Source of the DNA: Rhynchonema sp. JSB1_4 | Taxonomy: Eukaryota > Nematoda > Chromadorea > Monhysterida > Xyalidae | Assembly: GCA_030248065.1 (NCBI GenBank) | Contig: JASAMV010001991.1 | Coordinates: 1-64,000 of the forward strand | Direction: 5' to 3' | DNA length: 64,000 nucleotides | Shown: piece by piece, positions 1-11,635 of the stretch | How positions within the stretch are numbered: the stretch's first letter is position 1 | Layout: the number at the start of each line of letters is the position of its first letter | Program-made: the position numbers and the translations under genes | Notes under the pieces: generated by a model | What the model was told of the DNA's origin: nothing | Databases searched by the model: none | What the model saw: only the letters and a program-made list of their open reading frames with translations

Positions 1-166
1 GATGAAATTTTGTGTGGCCATTTTGGGGCACGGTATATACATTGTGTGCAAGTTTGAGCTCATTCGGTTGAGTATTGTTGAAATAGCGCACGATCAAAAT
101 TTTCAGAAAGCGCACTATAGGGAATGAACCATATGTCGCTTAGCATTACCATGCTAGCTCCGATAT

Positions 167-376
167 TTTGTTTGTTTGAATTTTACGAAACGCGATACCA
201 CAGATTTGCGACATAATTATTATCAACGCAACGTTTCAGTGTCCACTAAACACCATCATCAGGCAACCCACGGGTAATTTCCCTGATGGTGTTTAGTGGA
301 CACCGAAACGTTGCGTTGATAATAATTATGTCGCAAATCTGTGGTACCGCGTTTTTTCAAATTCAAACAAACAAAA
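167..376. repeat. Hairpin MITE-like inverted repeat
   Basis: The two halves (about 167-262 and 284-376) are near-perfect reverse complements around a short spacer near 263-283. Both contain the block reading ATAATTATTATCAACGCAACG or its complement. There is no coding capacity. The size and structure fit a short foldback MITE. I cannot see a clear target-site duplication. Confidence 0.8.
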
Positions 377-428
377 TGAACATTTACGGCCACAACCAAA
401 GAATCATCGTCGCTCAGCACAAACATTA

Positions 429-1148
429 TACAGTACCAGCTGCAATTTTTGGCTGATTGAGGCCTGCGCCTGCAGCGCCTGCAGGCTCAAGAGCCTGCGC
501 AGGCTCAATACAAAAGATAGCAGCCTGCAGAGCCTGCAGGCTCGGCGCAGGCTTCGCAGGCCCAGTGTATAAGCGGTCGCAGGCGCAGGCTCATGAGCCT
601 GCAGCGCCTGCAGGCTCGGCGGATGCACAGCTGCGCTTGCTTGTTTTTGTGACATTTAGTCATGTACCTTTTATGGACGGAGTGCGTATTATCTCGTATT
701 TAGCCATTAGTATATGGATATTTGTTGCATGTTTTATTAGTACATGATTACCTTTCTTATAGTTTTCTGCTGAAACTTGACAAAACACGCGAAAAGGAAC
801 TTGTTTCTTCTTAAACAATGAATCTGGATAAAATGTGGCCTTATCGACAGTTTTATTGCTTCTTCTTTCAACTCTTTGGTTTTTTCAGCGTGAACGTTGT
901 ATAAATGCTTCAAACAACTGAGAAAAACTGAATTAAAATCATATCACAAAGCACAAAATGTAGCTGTGCATCCGCCGAGCCTGCAGGCGCTGCAGGCTCA
1001 TGAGCCTGCGCCTGCGACCGCTTATACACTGGGCCTGCGAAGCCTGCGCCGAGCCGGCAGGCTCTGCAGGCTGCTATGTTTTGTATTGAGCCTGCAGGCT
1101 CTGCAGGCGCAGGCCTCAATCAGCCAAAAATTGCAGCTGGTACTGTAT
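429..1148. repeat. CCTGCAGGC-rich long inverted repeat
   Basis: The left arm (429-633) and right arm (961-1148) are inverted copies, each about 190-200 bp, separated by about 330 bp of single-copy DNA. Each arm is built from many overlapping copies of GCCTGCAGGC and GAGCCTGCGCC, so each arm is itself full of short palindromes. The arms show open frames with Leu-Gln-Ala repeats on both strands, which are by-products of the repeat and not genes. The right arm stops about 50 bp from the stop codon of the Cys-loop receptor gene, so it may lie in or next to its 3' UTR. Confidence 0.8.
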
Positions 1149-1194
1149 GTGCATACAGTATGTACATACCTGCATAGCAGTATCAAACTTTGGA

Positions 1195-4100
1195 TTAGTC
1201 CATCAACCATACAAACAAGGCTGTGAGCAGCACATTCAAAGCAACAGAGACAACCAAAAGGCAGACATCGACCCGAAAGCACATCAGATTGACTATTTCT
1301 GCAAATTTTTCGATTTCCTCAATTTGCGCCAAATGCTTGTGCAGCAATTTGCGAATTTCAAACATGTGATAATCCTGAACGTTGGCTCGACGCGACAGAC
1401 TGTTTGACTCAGAGGGAGGCGACGATGGCAGAGGCTTAACAGATTGGTAAATGTGTGACGGCTTTTTGTAATAAACAAAGTGTGCTTAACATCAAAAAAA
1501 ATTTCGTGTCACGGACAAAACAGCGGGAGCCAAAACAGCGGTTCTTGAAAGACTAAATAGACGTTTGCTGGGGACGATGTAGGCATAAGTCTAAGCACAG
1601 CCCAAGCAAAAGCTTAAACGTTAATTGATGGTCAGTATGTGCCTTCAGCGCCGCTGTTTTGTCGTCACCTGTTTTGTCCCCGGCTGTTCTGTCCGTAGCC
1701 CAACATTTCCCACCTTTTCCTTGCGATTCAATCCAACCAGACATTTCAACACGGGCGGTATGCAATTGTTTTTGATGCAGTACGAATGCAGGTACATAAT
1801 GCCGACAGCAGCCAAAGTGGCGAGCACGACAACACTCAGCTCGATCATCACAAATGTCCCTGTGAGAATATTTTTGTGTTGCAACGATTTTTTGTCGTTT
1901 TTGTGTTGAAACGATCAGCAAATGTGGATGAACACCTAAAATAGGAAACTGCGAATCGTCACGAGGCAACCGTTCGGATACGACGCCCAGCACGACCGAC
2001 AAAGCTAGCAGAGCGGTCAAACCCATCGTCACCTGCATTGCGAGTATAATGTCAAAAGTATCATGATGCGCAAAAACCCAAATACATACATACATACATG
2101 ATAGGATGTCTCGAAAATACCCTTCATTAACATACTGTGCGTGGCCTTGGAAGCAGAATATTTCTCTGGTCTGGTTGATGCATAGCTTATTCGAATTGCT
2201 GGGCGAGTATATGTGTGCAACAAATGCTACCGAATTAGTTGTCCACCTATTGTATATAGTATATCCGGTGTTTCACGCATGGTTTCGCTATCCACTCGAA
2301 GTTCACCCGCAGCAACGCTCCCGCGCTCTGGAGCGCACGCGAGTCGCGCGTCAGATGCGCTGTGTTGTGCACAAAAAGCCACATTGTTCGTCAGGACTGT
2401 ACAAATGTATGTGCATTGTACATATACCTACACCCAAAAGAGAGAATCATTCATTTCAGCAAAAAGGGGAAATTTGCCCTTTTAAGTAAAATAATAAATA
2501 AATTTTCTGTCTCTAAATTAATTTTCTCTTTTGGGCAGGTAATTCGGCTTCTGTGGACCGGACCCGATGACGTATTAATTCAACCACATCCCTTTGTTTG
2601 TCTGCCCACACAAAGAACACAAGATTAACCAAATTGAGGGCACTTTTGAGACACCTTGGTATACCCGTTCATTTCTGTCCCTCAATTGCGTGCTGGGAGT
2701 GAAGAGACCAACGAGTGTCAGAAACGTGATCACCGATGCTTGGCATGTTTGTGTGATAATGTAGAAGCCTGCAAGTAACTATAATCCAGGTTCATTCTCG
2801 CATACGTACAGCGCCAAACAAACAATTTAACCTGATTTTCTTTGAAATTTGAACTCGAAAATAGCAGCTGAGAATGTGTTCAAACCGAGATTTGTCGAGA
2901 CAACGGAAACGTCGCCCTCACTTAGTGCGCATTCAAGAATGTTCCATTCTGTAATTCGTGAAACATGGCACAGTACTGCGATAAACAAACTAAACACAAA
3001 GTTTGAAAACGAAAAATTAATAGGGCAAGGATAAACCAGCGGTGAAAAAACAGCGGGAACAGCGGTCCAAACAAAAAAACGAGTTGCTTTAGTTCGGAAT
3101 TTCGGAACCCAACTGTAGTTTTTCATATTTAAACCCACAAAGTTTTCCATAGGGAGCCCTGAGTAACAGTTTGAGGATAAACCCCGAAAAGGACCGACTT
3201 GAAGCCACTTTGGGGGGGGGTGAAAATTAATGATCACAGCAGTGGCGGATCCAGATTTCGGTCAAGTGAGGCTAAATCCCAAAGATCATTTTTATCTAGT
3301 GCATGTTTGATTTTTCAACAATCCTTTTTATCCAGTGCTTGTTTGTAATTGGGCAATTTTAAACCAAATGCCGTACAAAATTTAAGCATGCGCGCCCTAG
3401 CGCGCAAAAATTCGGCACTTTGCACGCGCGACAGCCAAATTTCAATGATTGTAACTTTGAGTCCTGCGATTTGGGGGTTCTTTTCCTTCTTCTCCGAAAT
3501 GATAGGATCAATTTTTGAAAAACTTTTTGCCCCAAAAAGAGCCCCCGAGGTCTCTAATCGAAAACGTTTCCGAACAATGCTTTCGGCGGGGCTTTATATG
3601 AAAAAATACCGCACTGTTTTTTCATGTCCGCCATTTTTCGCACCACTGTTTTTTCAGGTGTTTTTCGCCGCTGTCATAGTCCCCGCTGTTTTTTCCACCT
3701 CGAGTCTATCCGCCACATAACTTGTATGGATATGCGAACTTTAAAAAACATAGTGGGACTGTTTCTGGCATGCCTGGATTTTTTATGGCTTCACAACTGT
3801 CGGGCACTTGGTTTTCGTTTGATGTTTTTAGGATTACGATCGGAGTGGGATACGACGGGGACGTGTAATTGATGCGGCAAGTCTGCAAAAGACTCAAAAC
3901 GATTGGTTTGGTGTTATTGGTGTCATATGGTATTATTGACAGTTTTTTCTTCACTCACGGTGTAATATAGCGTAAGGCGGAGCCAGCTTGCGCCCAAGGG
4001 GGGCCAAATCCCAAACCTCATTCATAAATAAGAACGATTTTTAAAAATCGTTCTTATTTATGTTTATAATTGGGCGATTTTAAGCTAACTCATATACGAA

Positions 4101-5235
4101 ATAGGAGCATGCGCGCGCGAAAATTTTGCACTTTTTGCATGCGCGACAGCCATCTTTTATGGAAATGTTTGGGTTTAACGCGCGAAGCGCGCGACTTTTG
4201 CGCCTTTGAAGTGCATTAGAATGAAAGTCCTGCTGACCAAAGGGGGAGCTGGGCCCCTGCGCCGCCCTGGATTCGCTAGTGATACCTGCCATATTCCTCT
4301 GATCTTCGGTGCACCCGTTGACATTAAATATTTAACCTGAGTGTCTCTGGGAAACTGTTTCACGTTGAACACACACTTTGCGGTCACCATGTCGAACGAC
4401 ACATAGACGATTCTACCATCGGCCATTATCTGAACCAGCAACGAATCGGAGCCGAGGATCGGGTGCATGTCGTTGCTGTAGAGCACAAATACAGTAGCAC
4501 CTGAATTCACTGTAGGATGAACACGGGCATTGTAGCTACAAAGCATGTTACATGTTCGGTGAGAATATATGCGGCACCCAAACATCGCTCGCTGGCACAG
4601 CGAATGCCCGTAGGCCGCCGTACTCGACTGGATCCCATTCCATTCGGTCGTCGTGCCAGGCCTGAAGCACGGCAGAATCGATCTAGTAAATGCAAACTAC
4701 GCCAACATGAGCCCGATTTCGGAGGTGGTCTAGTTGCAAAACGCAAAGAAAGAGAAAATCCTCATCCACCACTTGTACTGTACAACGTGTAACGTTGCCC
4801 GAATCTGCAGCCACGTACGAATGTTTCACCAATCTACCACCTCCGGAATCGGGCTCGTGTTGGGGTAGTGTTACTATATTATGTATGGATAGAGAAATAT
4901 ACGTTGTGCTAAAATTTACCATTGCGAGCAGCTGCTTGAACGTCACGGTTTCCGACGCCTCTCCCTAAACTCACGTGGATATAAATTAGTGACGGACCAC
5001 TGTGCAACACGTCCGGCGTAATACATACACTTCTGAATAACAGAGATGGACCAACCACGTCAACCAATCCGACCAGTGCCATCTCGACTGTCACATTATT
5101 GTGGTGCATCTTGGGCGGAAACCGTTTATCATAGTTGGCGAACAACTTCTCCACCAGTGTGGTTTGAGGTGACCATCTGAGGTCTTGGCCTCGGCACGCG
5201 AGCAACAAAGTGCAGATCAGGCCAACTTGCAACAT
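1195..5235 (-). CDS. Cys-loop (nicotinic-type) ligand-gated ion channel subunit, 10 exons
   Basis: Exons on the minus strand: 5235-5056, 4964-4920, 4661-4552, 4475-4337, 3882-3798, 2975-2832, 2768-2665, 2032-1936, 1859-1714 and 1461 (or 1434)-1195. All junctions are GT-AG and keep phase, giving about 438 residues, normal for the family. A signal peptide (1-16) precedes the ligand-binding domain. It has the YGG block after a W..DP motif, a VWVP motif, and the diagnostic pair Cys146/Cys160 with exactly 13 residues between (FPRD where most have FPFD). M1 is near 236-258, M2 270-290 (starting VTMGLTALLALSVV), M3 304-326 and M4 412-436, ending WLMD. The Asn-Glu-Arg just before M2 resembles the Gly-Glu-Lys of cation channels. 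No vicinal Cys pair is seen in loop C, so it looks like a non-alpha subunit. Expected in the plasma membrane as part of a pentamer. Introns 2, 4, 5 and 9 carry MITE-like insertions. Ligand unknown. Least certain: the start of the last exon and the 3798 and 5056 donors. Confidence 0.9.
1507..1697. mobile_element. MITE with GTGTCACGGACAAAACAGCGG ends (intronic copy)
   Basis: The ends read TCACGGACAAAACAGCGG and, inverted, CCGGCTGTTCTGTCCGT. A related copy with both ends lies at 55336-55546, and a degenerate relative with AAAAAACAGCGGG ends at about 3033-3712. The element is about 190 bp, without coding capacity. It sits in the last intron of the Cys-loop receptor gene. Confidence 0.65.
3033..3712. 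repeat. Composite repeat region in receptor intron 5
   Basis: This block has fragments of two repeat families: CAGCGG/CCGCTGTTTT-ended sequence at its edges (3035-3075 and 3610-3705), and inside it a piece beginning CAGTGGCGGATCCAG at 3239 that matches the repeat at 25090-25465 in inverted orientation. This suggests one element inserted in another. The open frames here have no recognisable protein similarity. Confidence 0.45.
3968..4312. mobile_element. GGCGGAGCC/GGCGGATCC-family non-autonomous element
   Basis: The left end reads AGGCGGAGCCAGCTTGCG and the right end CCGCCCTGGATTCGCTAG. A central perfect hairpin (AAGAACGATTTTTAAAAATCG, 4031-4056) and a TTGGGCGATTTTAAGCTAA block are shared with the copies at about 3239-3470 and 25090-25465. 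It lies in intron 4 of the Cys-loop receptor gene and has no coding capacity. Confidence 0.6.
4693..4870. mobile_element. MITE, family with CTACGCCAACACGAGCCCGA ends (copy A)
   Basis: Terminal inverted repeats of about 35 bp (CTACGCCAACATGAGCCCGA at the left; GGGCTCGTGTTGGGGTAG at the right) flank about 100 bp including AATGTTTCACCAATCTACCA. It matches two more copies at 27801-27987 and 28001-28186. It is inserted in intron 2 of the Cys-loop receptor gene, just upstream of the exon that starts at 4661. Confidence 0.8.
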
Positions 5236-5239
5236 TGAG

Positions 5240-6360
5240 CGCGTTGAAATTGCACACTATGCATTTAATGTGTCGATAAAATCCCAAAGCTAATGCATTA
5301 GAGCTCGGCAATGAGCTTTTTTAAAATGTATATACAAAAAAGCAGTTCAGCCGCTTAGCAGTATCTGCTTTCACTTTGAACAGCTGCTCAGTGAGGTCAC
5401 GCTATTTGGTCAAAAAGCTCTGGAATTTTCTCTCGAAAACGAAACGGTATCCACTTTCGACAAAACGTGTGTGCCTTTCTAATTTTTTTGTTCAGGCCAG
5501 CCGGATGTATAAGTCCAACCACTAGCTCATGAGACGATTTTTTGAAAGCCTGTTTGGCCAGATTAAAAAATGCGCCGGGGGTTTTCGCAAACAAAAGAAA
5601 GAGAGTGGGCCGAGAGAGATGATGACAAGTTCCAGCTGGCTGAGCTCAATTTGTTGCGTGCTTACGCGAACAGCAACGTCGTTCAACACACAAATGTTTT
5701 GGGAGTCAAAAGGGAATTTACGCACCGAGGCGGAGAGCGTGTTTTTTAAAAAATACATGCGTTTCTCTTTCTTTCAATTCCGAAATACGTGGAACCGGAA
5801 CATTATTGGATCCGTACAAGTCAACTTAAATAAATCGTCTCGAGTTCGTGGCTGGACTGGACTATACGCATGCGAATGGCAACCATTCACTAAATCGAGG
5901 AGAACTGGGAAAAGCGCAGGACAGCAATGACACAAGTGGCAAACAAAAAGCTTGTAGTCATTTTTTTAATGATTCGGTTTCGATTGCAACGGCATTTACC
6001 AATATTCTTCCAAGTACAATCGCTGTCACGTGTACTGTACGGCCAAGCTACCAATGGAAAAACGGGCTTATGTTCAAGTCGTCAACTAGCAGATTGTCAA
6101 CCGAAGTCGTAAACTCTATCCGAATGCCATGTATTATTTCTCACGCTCACTCAGGGCTGCTTAACTTTAGTTGACGATCTGAGTTGGCCACACATCAATT
6201 AGCCGAAAAACACTGGTCTTGTGCTTACACCTACTGCATGTATGTAGCTCAATTTATCGCAGTACACACTATCAAATGGGTTTTCAGACACAAACTCATC
6301 CTAAAAGTTCTTCACGTTGCTATTACCTACAGAGAGCACACTTGAGGCTGTAAACCATGA
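5240..6360. other. Intergenic, no supported gene
   Basis: This is the upstream flank of the Cys-loop receptor gene and downstream flank of the acidic membrane-protein gene. Several 60-130 codon open frames overlap on both strands, but none has a recognisable domain or a convincing set of splice sites. The minus-strand block GCTAGTGGTTGGACTTATA (5505-5530) resembles intron sequence at about 8030-8045, so some repeat content is likely. Confidence 0.4.
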
Positions 6361-6365
6361 ACAGT

Positions 6366-8519
6366 CTATTCCTCTGCAGTGGCACCACCAACACCCTCAA
6401 CGGCATTGTCCGTCTGGTGCTCGGTTCCCTGACTTTGATTTTCAGGGTTCTGACCAATCAATTGAGAAATAAATTCTGGATGCGCGATGAACGTCCAGAT
6501 TTGCGTCAGGATGTCGCTCGGCGACGGCAGTGGTCCGGCCACTTCCTGCACTTTGTCAATAAAATGTTTCACGTGCTCCCAAAGGTTGACAGCCTGTGCG
6601 GCGTACCAGCCGGCGATTGAGCACACAATTGCGATCGCGATTGAGGGATATTCGGCGATGCAAATGCAGAATACGAGCCACAACAGCCAGAATCGCACGC
6701 CGTACGTGTTGGCGCATCGGTATCGATCGATGAATGCGAACAAACACAACAGCAGCACGAGACAGACCAGTGCGTTCGTTGACACGAAACGACAGATGTA
6801 GGCTGCAAACAGCTGACTGTGTGTAGGCGTGATTTTGACACAAAGGCACATGATCGTCAGGGACCATACACCACATATCCATTGCATTATCAAGTGTATT
6901 TCTTGACCAAAACGGTTCCCACAACATTTTCAACTTGCATGTATATACCTCACCAATCACTGTCCCTTGTACAATCGCGCGTTTCTTGCCGATTGCGGTG
7001 AAACGTTGCTCTTCTGGCACTTTCCAGTACTCCTCGAGAAACAGCACACAAGCAGCCAGGCCGACCAATTGGGCCAGGGTCACATCTGGTGCATACATAA
7101 CGCCACAACACAGCACGACGCCACTGCCATAGATATAGGGTGCACTGATCGGCCAGCCATCGGCGTGCTTCAGGATTCTGAAGTGCACTTGTTCGACAAT
7201 TGAAGAGCACCCTCAAGAATGTTGAAGAAAACTCACTCGTAGCCAATACTCAATCCAGTTAATACCAGGACGAACAGATATGATGTTTCATAGACTGTAA
7301 TGCCGCACGCGAAAATCGCCAGCCCGGTAACGGTACATGCGATTGGGTTTCCTGATAGTGCACGTCTGTTATTTGTGTTCTGAAAACCAAACTCAAGCAA
7401 CTGAGAAACGTCAACCTGAGCTCTCGTCCCCCTCTTCCCCTTCCGCTTCTTCTTTCTCTTCCTCGCCCTCATCCTGCCCTGCTTCTTCTCCATCTGCGTC
7501 GGCCTCCCCAGCTTCCCTTTCTGAATTTGAACGTCGTTTTGAAAGCAAATAAAATAAGATTGGTAGTGATTGCAGACTTCCGGGAGATCGATAAGACGAA
7601 AGTACATAACCTAAATACTAGCCTTCCCCGTCCTCTTGCCCCTCTTCATAATCAGCCTCAATGCCCGCATCTGCCTCGAAGCCTTCCCCTGCGTCTCCTT
7701 CTTCTTCTTCTCTTTCGACCACCTGTGTCTGTTCTTCCGTCGTCTCAGGCTCGGTCTCATCTGGCGGCACAAGTTCCAGTAGCTAAAATTCAGCACAATG
7801 CTCGCTTTCATTGAGTTGTTTTATTTATCGACATGAAAACCAGGCCAACGAAACAAAAAGAACACGTTCAAGAACAAAAAGAAAAAGAACCATTCATGAA
7901 CGCGGACCTTAGCCAACAAGGGAAACCGCTCGATAAACTGAGCTCTTGTGTTGTGGTAGAAATCAATGCAGGGTTGAATGAAGTCGAAAACTGAAAAATA
8001 CTTATTTGTATAACGTTTGAGCAACACGACGTATAGTCCAACCACCAGCTCAAAAATTTAAAGCGCTGCCAGATCAAAAAGCACCACACTTTCCAAAAAA
8101 GAAGGCGGGCCCCGGCAACAAAACAAAGAAACCACCAAAAAAAACCCAAGACCCACCCACAACTACCATTTTTTGTTTTTATGGTGAAAAAAACGTGGGA
8201 CACTCATTACCTACACGTACTCATGCGACTACAGATCACACCGGTTTCAACCGGCATGACTCGGTATAGTGCAAAATGCAGCGTATGCTGTAGGTTTGTA
8301 AGGTGACCCGGCATCATTGCCGAATTGGGTCAGACAGCACTAAAAGAAGTGCCATGCTGCGTGAGTACTGGTCAATCCTACAATTTCCATACCAAAAGCG
8401 ACCAAAGATTTCCACCCTTGTAAAGCAATCGAGCACTTACATAGGTACCAGAGCATGGATGAACACCAAGCGAACAACGCCAATTTGGCCAGTGTTTGTA
8501 TCGTGTGGTATAACTCCAT
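6366..8519 (-). CDS. Multi-pass membrane protein with acidic N-terminal region, 7 exons
   Basis: Exons on the minus strand: 8519-8441, 7990-7908, 7782-7623, 7520-7416, 7351-7237, 7177-6949 and 6812-6366. Every junction keeps phase and gives about 405 residues. The start has an ATG followed by a hydrophobic stretch (residues 8-26). Residues about 62-142 are dominated by Glu, Asp and Gly. After that come several hydrophobic segments (about 146-163, 168-181, 196-230, 258-285, 295-335), so the protein is probably embedded in the ER or another membrane with the acidic part on one side. The tail (about 340-405) is polar and rich in Gln, Asn and Glu. Intron 3 has to use a GC-AG donor (AAG/GCTAGT at 7623/7622), because the exon frame meets a stop straight after it. 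I do not recognise the family. Confidence 0.75.
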
Positions 8520-8650
8520 TGTGATGGGACGACTTGATTACTGAATGGTTCTGTCGACCACGATTGTATATAGGTTAAGGATGCAAGTTCATAAATCGTT
8601 GTTGAGTTCAGTTGAATCAGATGAGGTTTTTTGCAGTTTTGCCCGCCACT

Positions 8651-8986
8651 TTAGCTAATGTGTAGATCTACAAAACTTTTGTGATGAACAACTGTTTCAG
8701 CGTCGTCTGGTCCCACCTTTTCTAAAACGCACTGTTTGATCTTTTCAGACCTTGCATTGTCCACGACGGGCTCAAATTTCAGTGCCCTGCTCAACTTCTG
8801 TGTCCATATACAGTAGGCACCGACATTACGCTTTGTTTTCACGCCACAGGGGCATTGTGAAACAAGACAGCACTGAGTACACGCAAAACACATTTTTTTA
8901 CTTTCACATATAAATTCAGTTACACACAATATAACTGCGAACACACACACACACGGAAAACGACTAGAGCGAACAACGGAGAACAA
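8651..8986 (-). CDS. Possible Cys-rich secreted-protein exon
   Basis: An uninterrupted minus-strand frame of 111 codons starts with a hydrophobic leader (partly encoded by a GT/AC microsatellite at 8943-8953) and continues into a Cys-rich part containing CFACTQCCLVSQCPCG and a later CVLEK. An acceptor-like TACTCAG lies at about 8870 and a donor-like AAAAG/GTGGGA at about 8721, so the coding part may be only 8869-8722. It lies about 130 bp upstream of the acidic membrane-protein gene on the same strand. No family is recognised; it could be chance. Confidence 0.3.
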   Translation of the reverse strand: MFSVVRSSRFPCVCVFAVILCVTEFICESKKMCFACTQCCLVSQCPCGVKTKRNVGAYCIWTQKLSRALKFEPVVDNARSEKIKQCVLEKVGPDDAETVVHHKSFVDLHIS

Positions 8987-8989
8987 TTA

Positions 8990-9970
8990 CCGAACAGAAT
9001 AGGGCTCGTCAAAATTGTGAGATTCGCAATGTATCCAGAAGTACGATTGTTGCAAAAAGGCACCAATGGTGCAGTTTTTTTCACTAGGAAAATGTAGCGA
9101 CGCAAAGAGGTTCGCTGAAAATGTACGCATGAAATCTGTACAAATACATAATTTTTTGTGACAGTACATGTGTAGGTAATGTTGTTGCTTGTCAACTTGA
9201 TGGGAAACTTTGCAAAATAAATTTGTGTGAAACACATACTGTATACATAACTAATCTAAGGCAAGCGAACGACCAGAAAACCTTTGGCAGGTTGTCGGCA
9301 ATTGCGGTACAAAGAAACAATGCTTTCCGTTCGGCAGAGGCCGTTTAGAATAAATTCCACTTCCAACAAAAATTCTGAAAACTTTTGACAAATTCTTCCA
9401 AGCTTCAATCAGAACGCCTGCGTCTGCGTTTTCGGTGTCACCTTTCGTCGAAAATGGTTGTCCGACTGAAAATTAGGCATGCAGGTATACAGTACACAGT
9501 AGGTATAATTGGTATTCTAACATGTGTTAAAATTGTCGGTGTATTCATTTTGTGTGGTTCTTGTTTGTTTTTCGTGACTGTTGCATTCACAGCAGCAGCG
9601 CACGCGACAACGATTGCCTGATACTTTTTTATTCCAGTCACATGAAGAATTACGTCGGTTTGAGAGATTTTTTTGTACAGGTTGATTTGATCTACTCTCT
9701 GCCAAATGAAAAAAAACAATAAGGCATGGCATCACTGTTCTGAATAACAAACAAAAATGACTAAGATTATGGTTTTCAGCTAAAAAAACACACATAATAA
9801 CAACTCGATGAGAAAATATATCAGAAAAGTGAAATTTTTGATTTCATATTTTGGATACTTTTTTTGATAATGATTATGTTCGCAACCATGTTTCCGAAAC
9901 TCATCTGAGACATACACGTATGAGGGAAGTAAAATGAAATAGTATCAAATCATAAGGTAGATATTCGATG
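8990..9970. other. Intergenic, nothing recognised
   Basis: AT-rich sequence between the acidic membrane-protein locus and the foldback element. Open frames are short and overlap on both strands. I see no splice-supported exon, RNA gene or terminal repeat. Confidence 0.4.
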
Positions 9971-9971
9971 A

Positions 9972-11635
9972 TTAAAGGGCTCGGGACACAACCGAAAAAA
10001 GGGCAGCAGAGCACAGTGTTATACATCGCTGGAAAGCACTGTGACAGCACATATCACGCACAAATGTTCAGCTCCTTAGAGATTCGCTATCTCTTGGTAG
10101 AGGGACTTTTCGTTACAGAGAAAAGTGAATTTTCTCACAACTTGAAATGACCGGTGCAGAAACCCCAAATGAGTTGAAGGTCGAGTAACACGTGGATGGG
10201 ATTACAACAGCTACTGGATAATTTATCATGACAACTTCAGTCGCTCAAACCATTGTTTCCCTCGGTGAGGGTGCGAAACATTCCAAAAATCGGCCATATT
10301 TTTCGAGGACACAAGTTTGTCCCTAAATTTTGAGGCCGTGCTTTGCGTTGCAGAAATGAAAATACAACAGAAAAACAGAGCATTGTAGAAAGTACCAGAA
10401 AATAAGGTTTTTAAACTTGGAAACACTTTGATAGCGGCGTGACGGGCCAAAAAAGACCTAAAAATTGCCCCTAAACTACATAGTTGCATTCATTGATGGA
10501 AATGTGATGTAAATAAGCCACGCATTGCATTGCATTGGAAACGAGAAAGTCAGATAAGCGCACAGTCCAACAATCTAAACAAGTTTCAAAACTTCAAACT
10601 CCATGGTCCGGCTGCTGCAGCCATGCCAGCCTGAATAAGATATTTGGCTATAAGTCGTTACTGTTAAAGATTATTGGACATTTAATAGCTTCAAACGATG
10701 TAGCTTCAACGTAGCTATCGAACGATATATAACATGCCCATACTATCTCTTACTGTGGGCAAGAAACGGTCAAAATTCCGAAATCGCACATGGTGACGTG
10801 ACGGTTCATTCCAAAATCGTCAAAAAAGCAATTTTTTAGCCTCTGCCCTTAAGCGTAATAAATTATTGGGGCTTGTTATATATCGTTCGAAAGCTACTCC
10901 CCAGATACATTGTTTGGTGCTGTCACATTTACAATAGCTGTTAACAATCAGCATTTATAGCTGAATATCATATTCAGATTAGTATGGCTACCCAGACAGA
11001 TATGTAGACCTTAGGGTCTTCGGACCTTAATAGGTTCTTAAACCAGACGTTTCTCTCAATTTTTTGTTTCGAATCCGATGCAATCTGTGGCCTTTATGTG
11101 TCACAATTCTGGCGATGAATATAACCACCTAATTTAGCGGCAATTTAATGAATTTTTAGGCCTGTCACGGAGCTAGCCATAAGTTAAAAAATTTAAAAAC
11201 CTTATTTTCTGGTACTTTCGACGATGCTCTATTTCCCCATTGCATTCTTATTTCCGTAGCGCTAAGCGTGACCTCAAAATTTAGGGACAAACTTGTGTTA
11301 TCGAAAAATAAGGCCGATTTTTGGAACGTTTCGCACCCTCACCGTATGAAGCAATGGTTTGAGCAACTGAAGTTGTGTTGATAAGTTATTCCGAAGCTGT
11401 TGTAATCCTATCTACGTGTTACTTGACCTTCAATGCATTTGGGGTTTCTGCACCGGTCGTTCCAATTTGTGCAAAAATTCAGTTTTTTCTGGAACGAAAA
11501 GTCCCTCTACCAAGAGATAGCGAATCTCCAAGGAGCTTAAAATTTGTGCGTGACATAGGCTGTCGGAATGCTTTCCAACGGTATGTAACAATATGTCCTG
11601 CTATCCTTCCTTCGGTTATGTCCCGAGCCCTTTAA
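9972..11635. mobile_element. TTAA-flanked foldback element, family 1, copy 1
   Basis: The element is bounded by TTAA at 9972-9975 and 11632-11635. The ends are inverted repeats beginning AGGGCTCGGGACACAACCG. The arms are long: about 400-500 bp from each end pair imperfectly, including the blocks GAGATTCGCTATCTCTTGG and GGTGAGGGTGCGAAAC. The central 700 bp are not clearly inverted. No transposase frame is present. TTAA duplication is the hallmark of piggyBac-type insertion, so this looks like a non-autonomous piggyBac-like snapback. Full copies lie here and at 33159-34824, with a truncated one at 62594-64000. It lies between the acidic membrane-protein gene and paxillin. Confidence 0.9.

Noticed and set aside
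404..1282. Open frames with Leu-Gln-Ala-Leu-Gln-Ala repeats on both strands
   Set aside because: They are produced by the CCTGCAGGC inverted repeat, occur in several frames and have no start or splice context.
2029..2223. First M1 membrane segment of the Cys-loop receptor in this stretch
   Set aside because: The true M1 exon is at 2768-2665, with good splice sites and phase; 2029-2223 is intron with TATG tetranucleotides.
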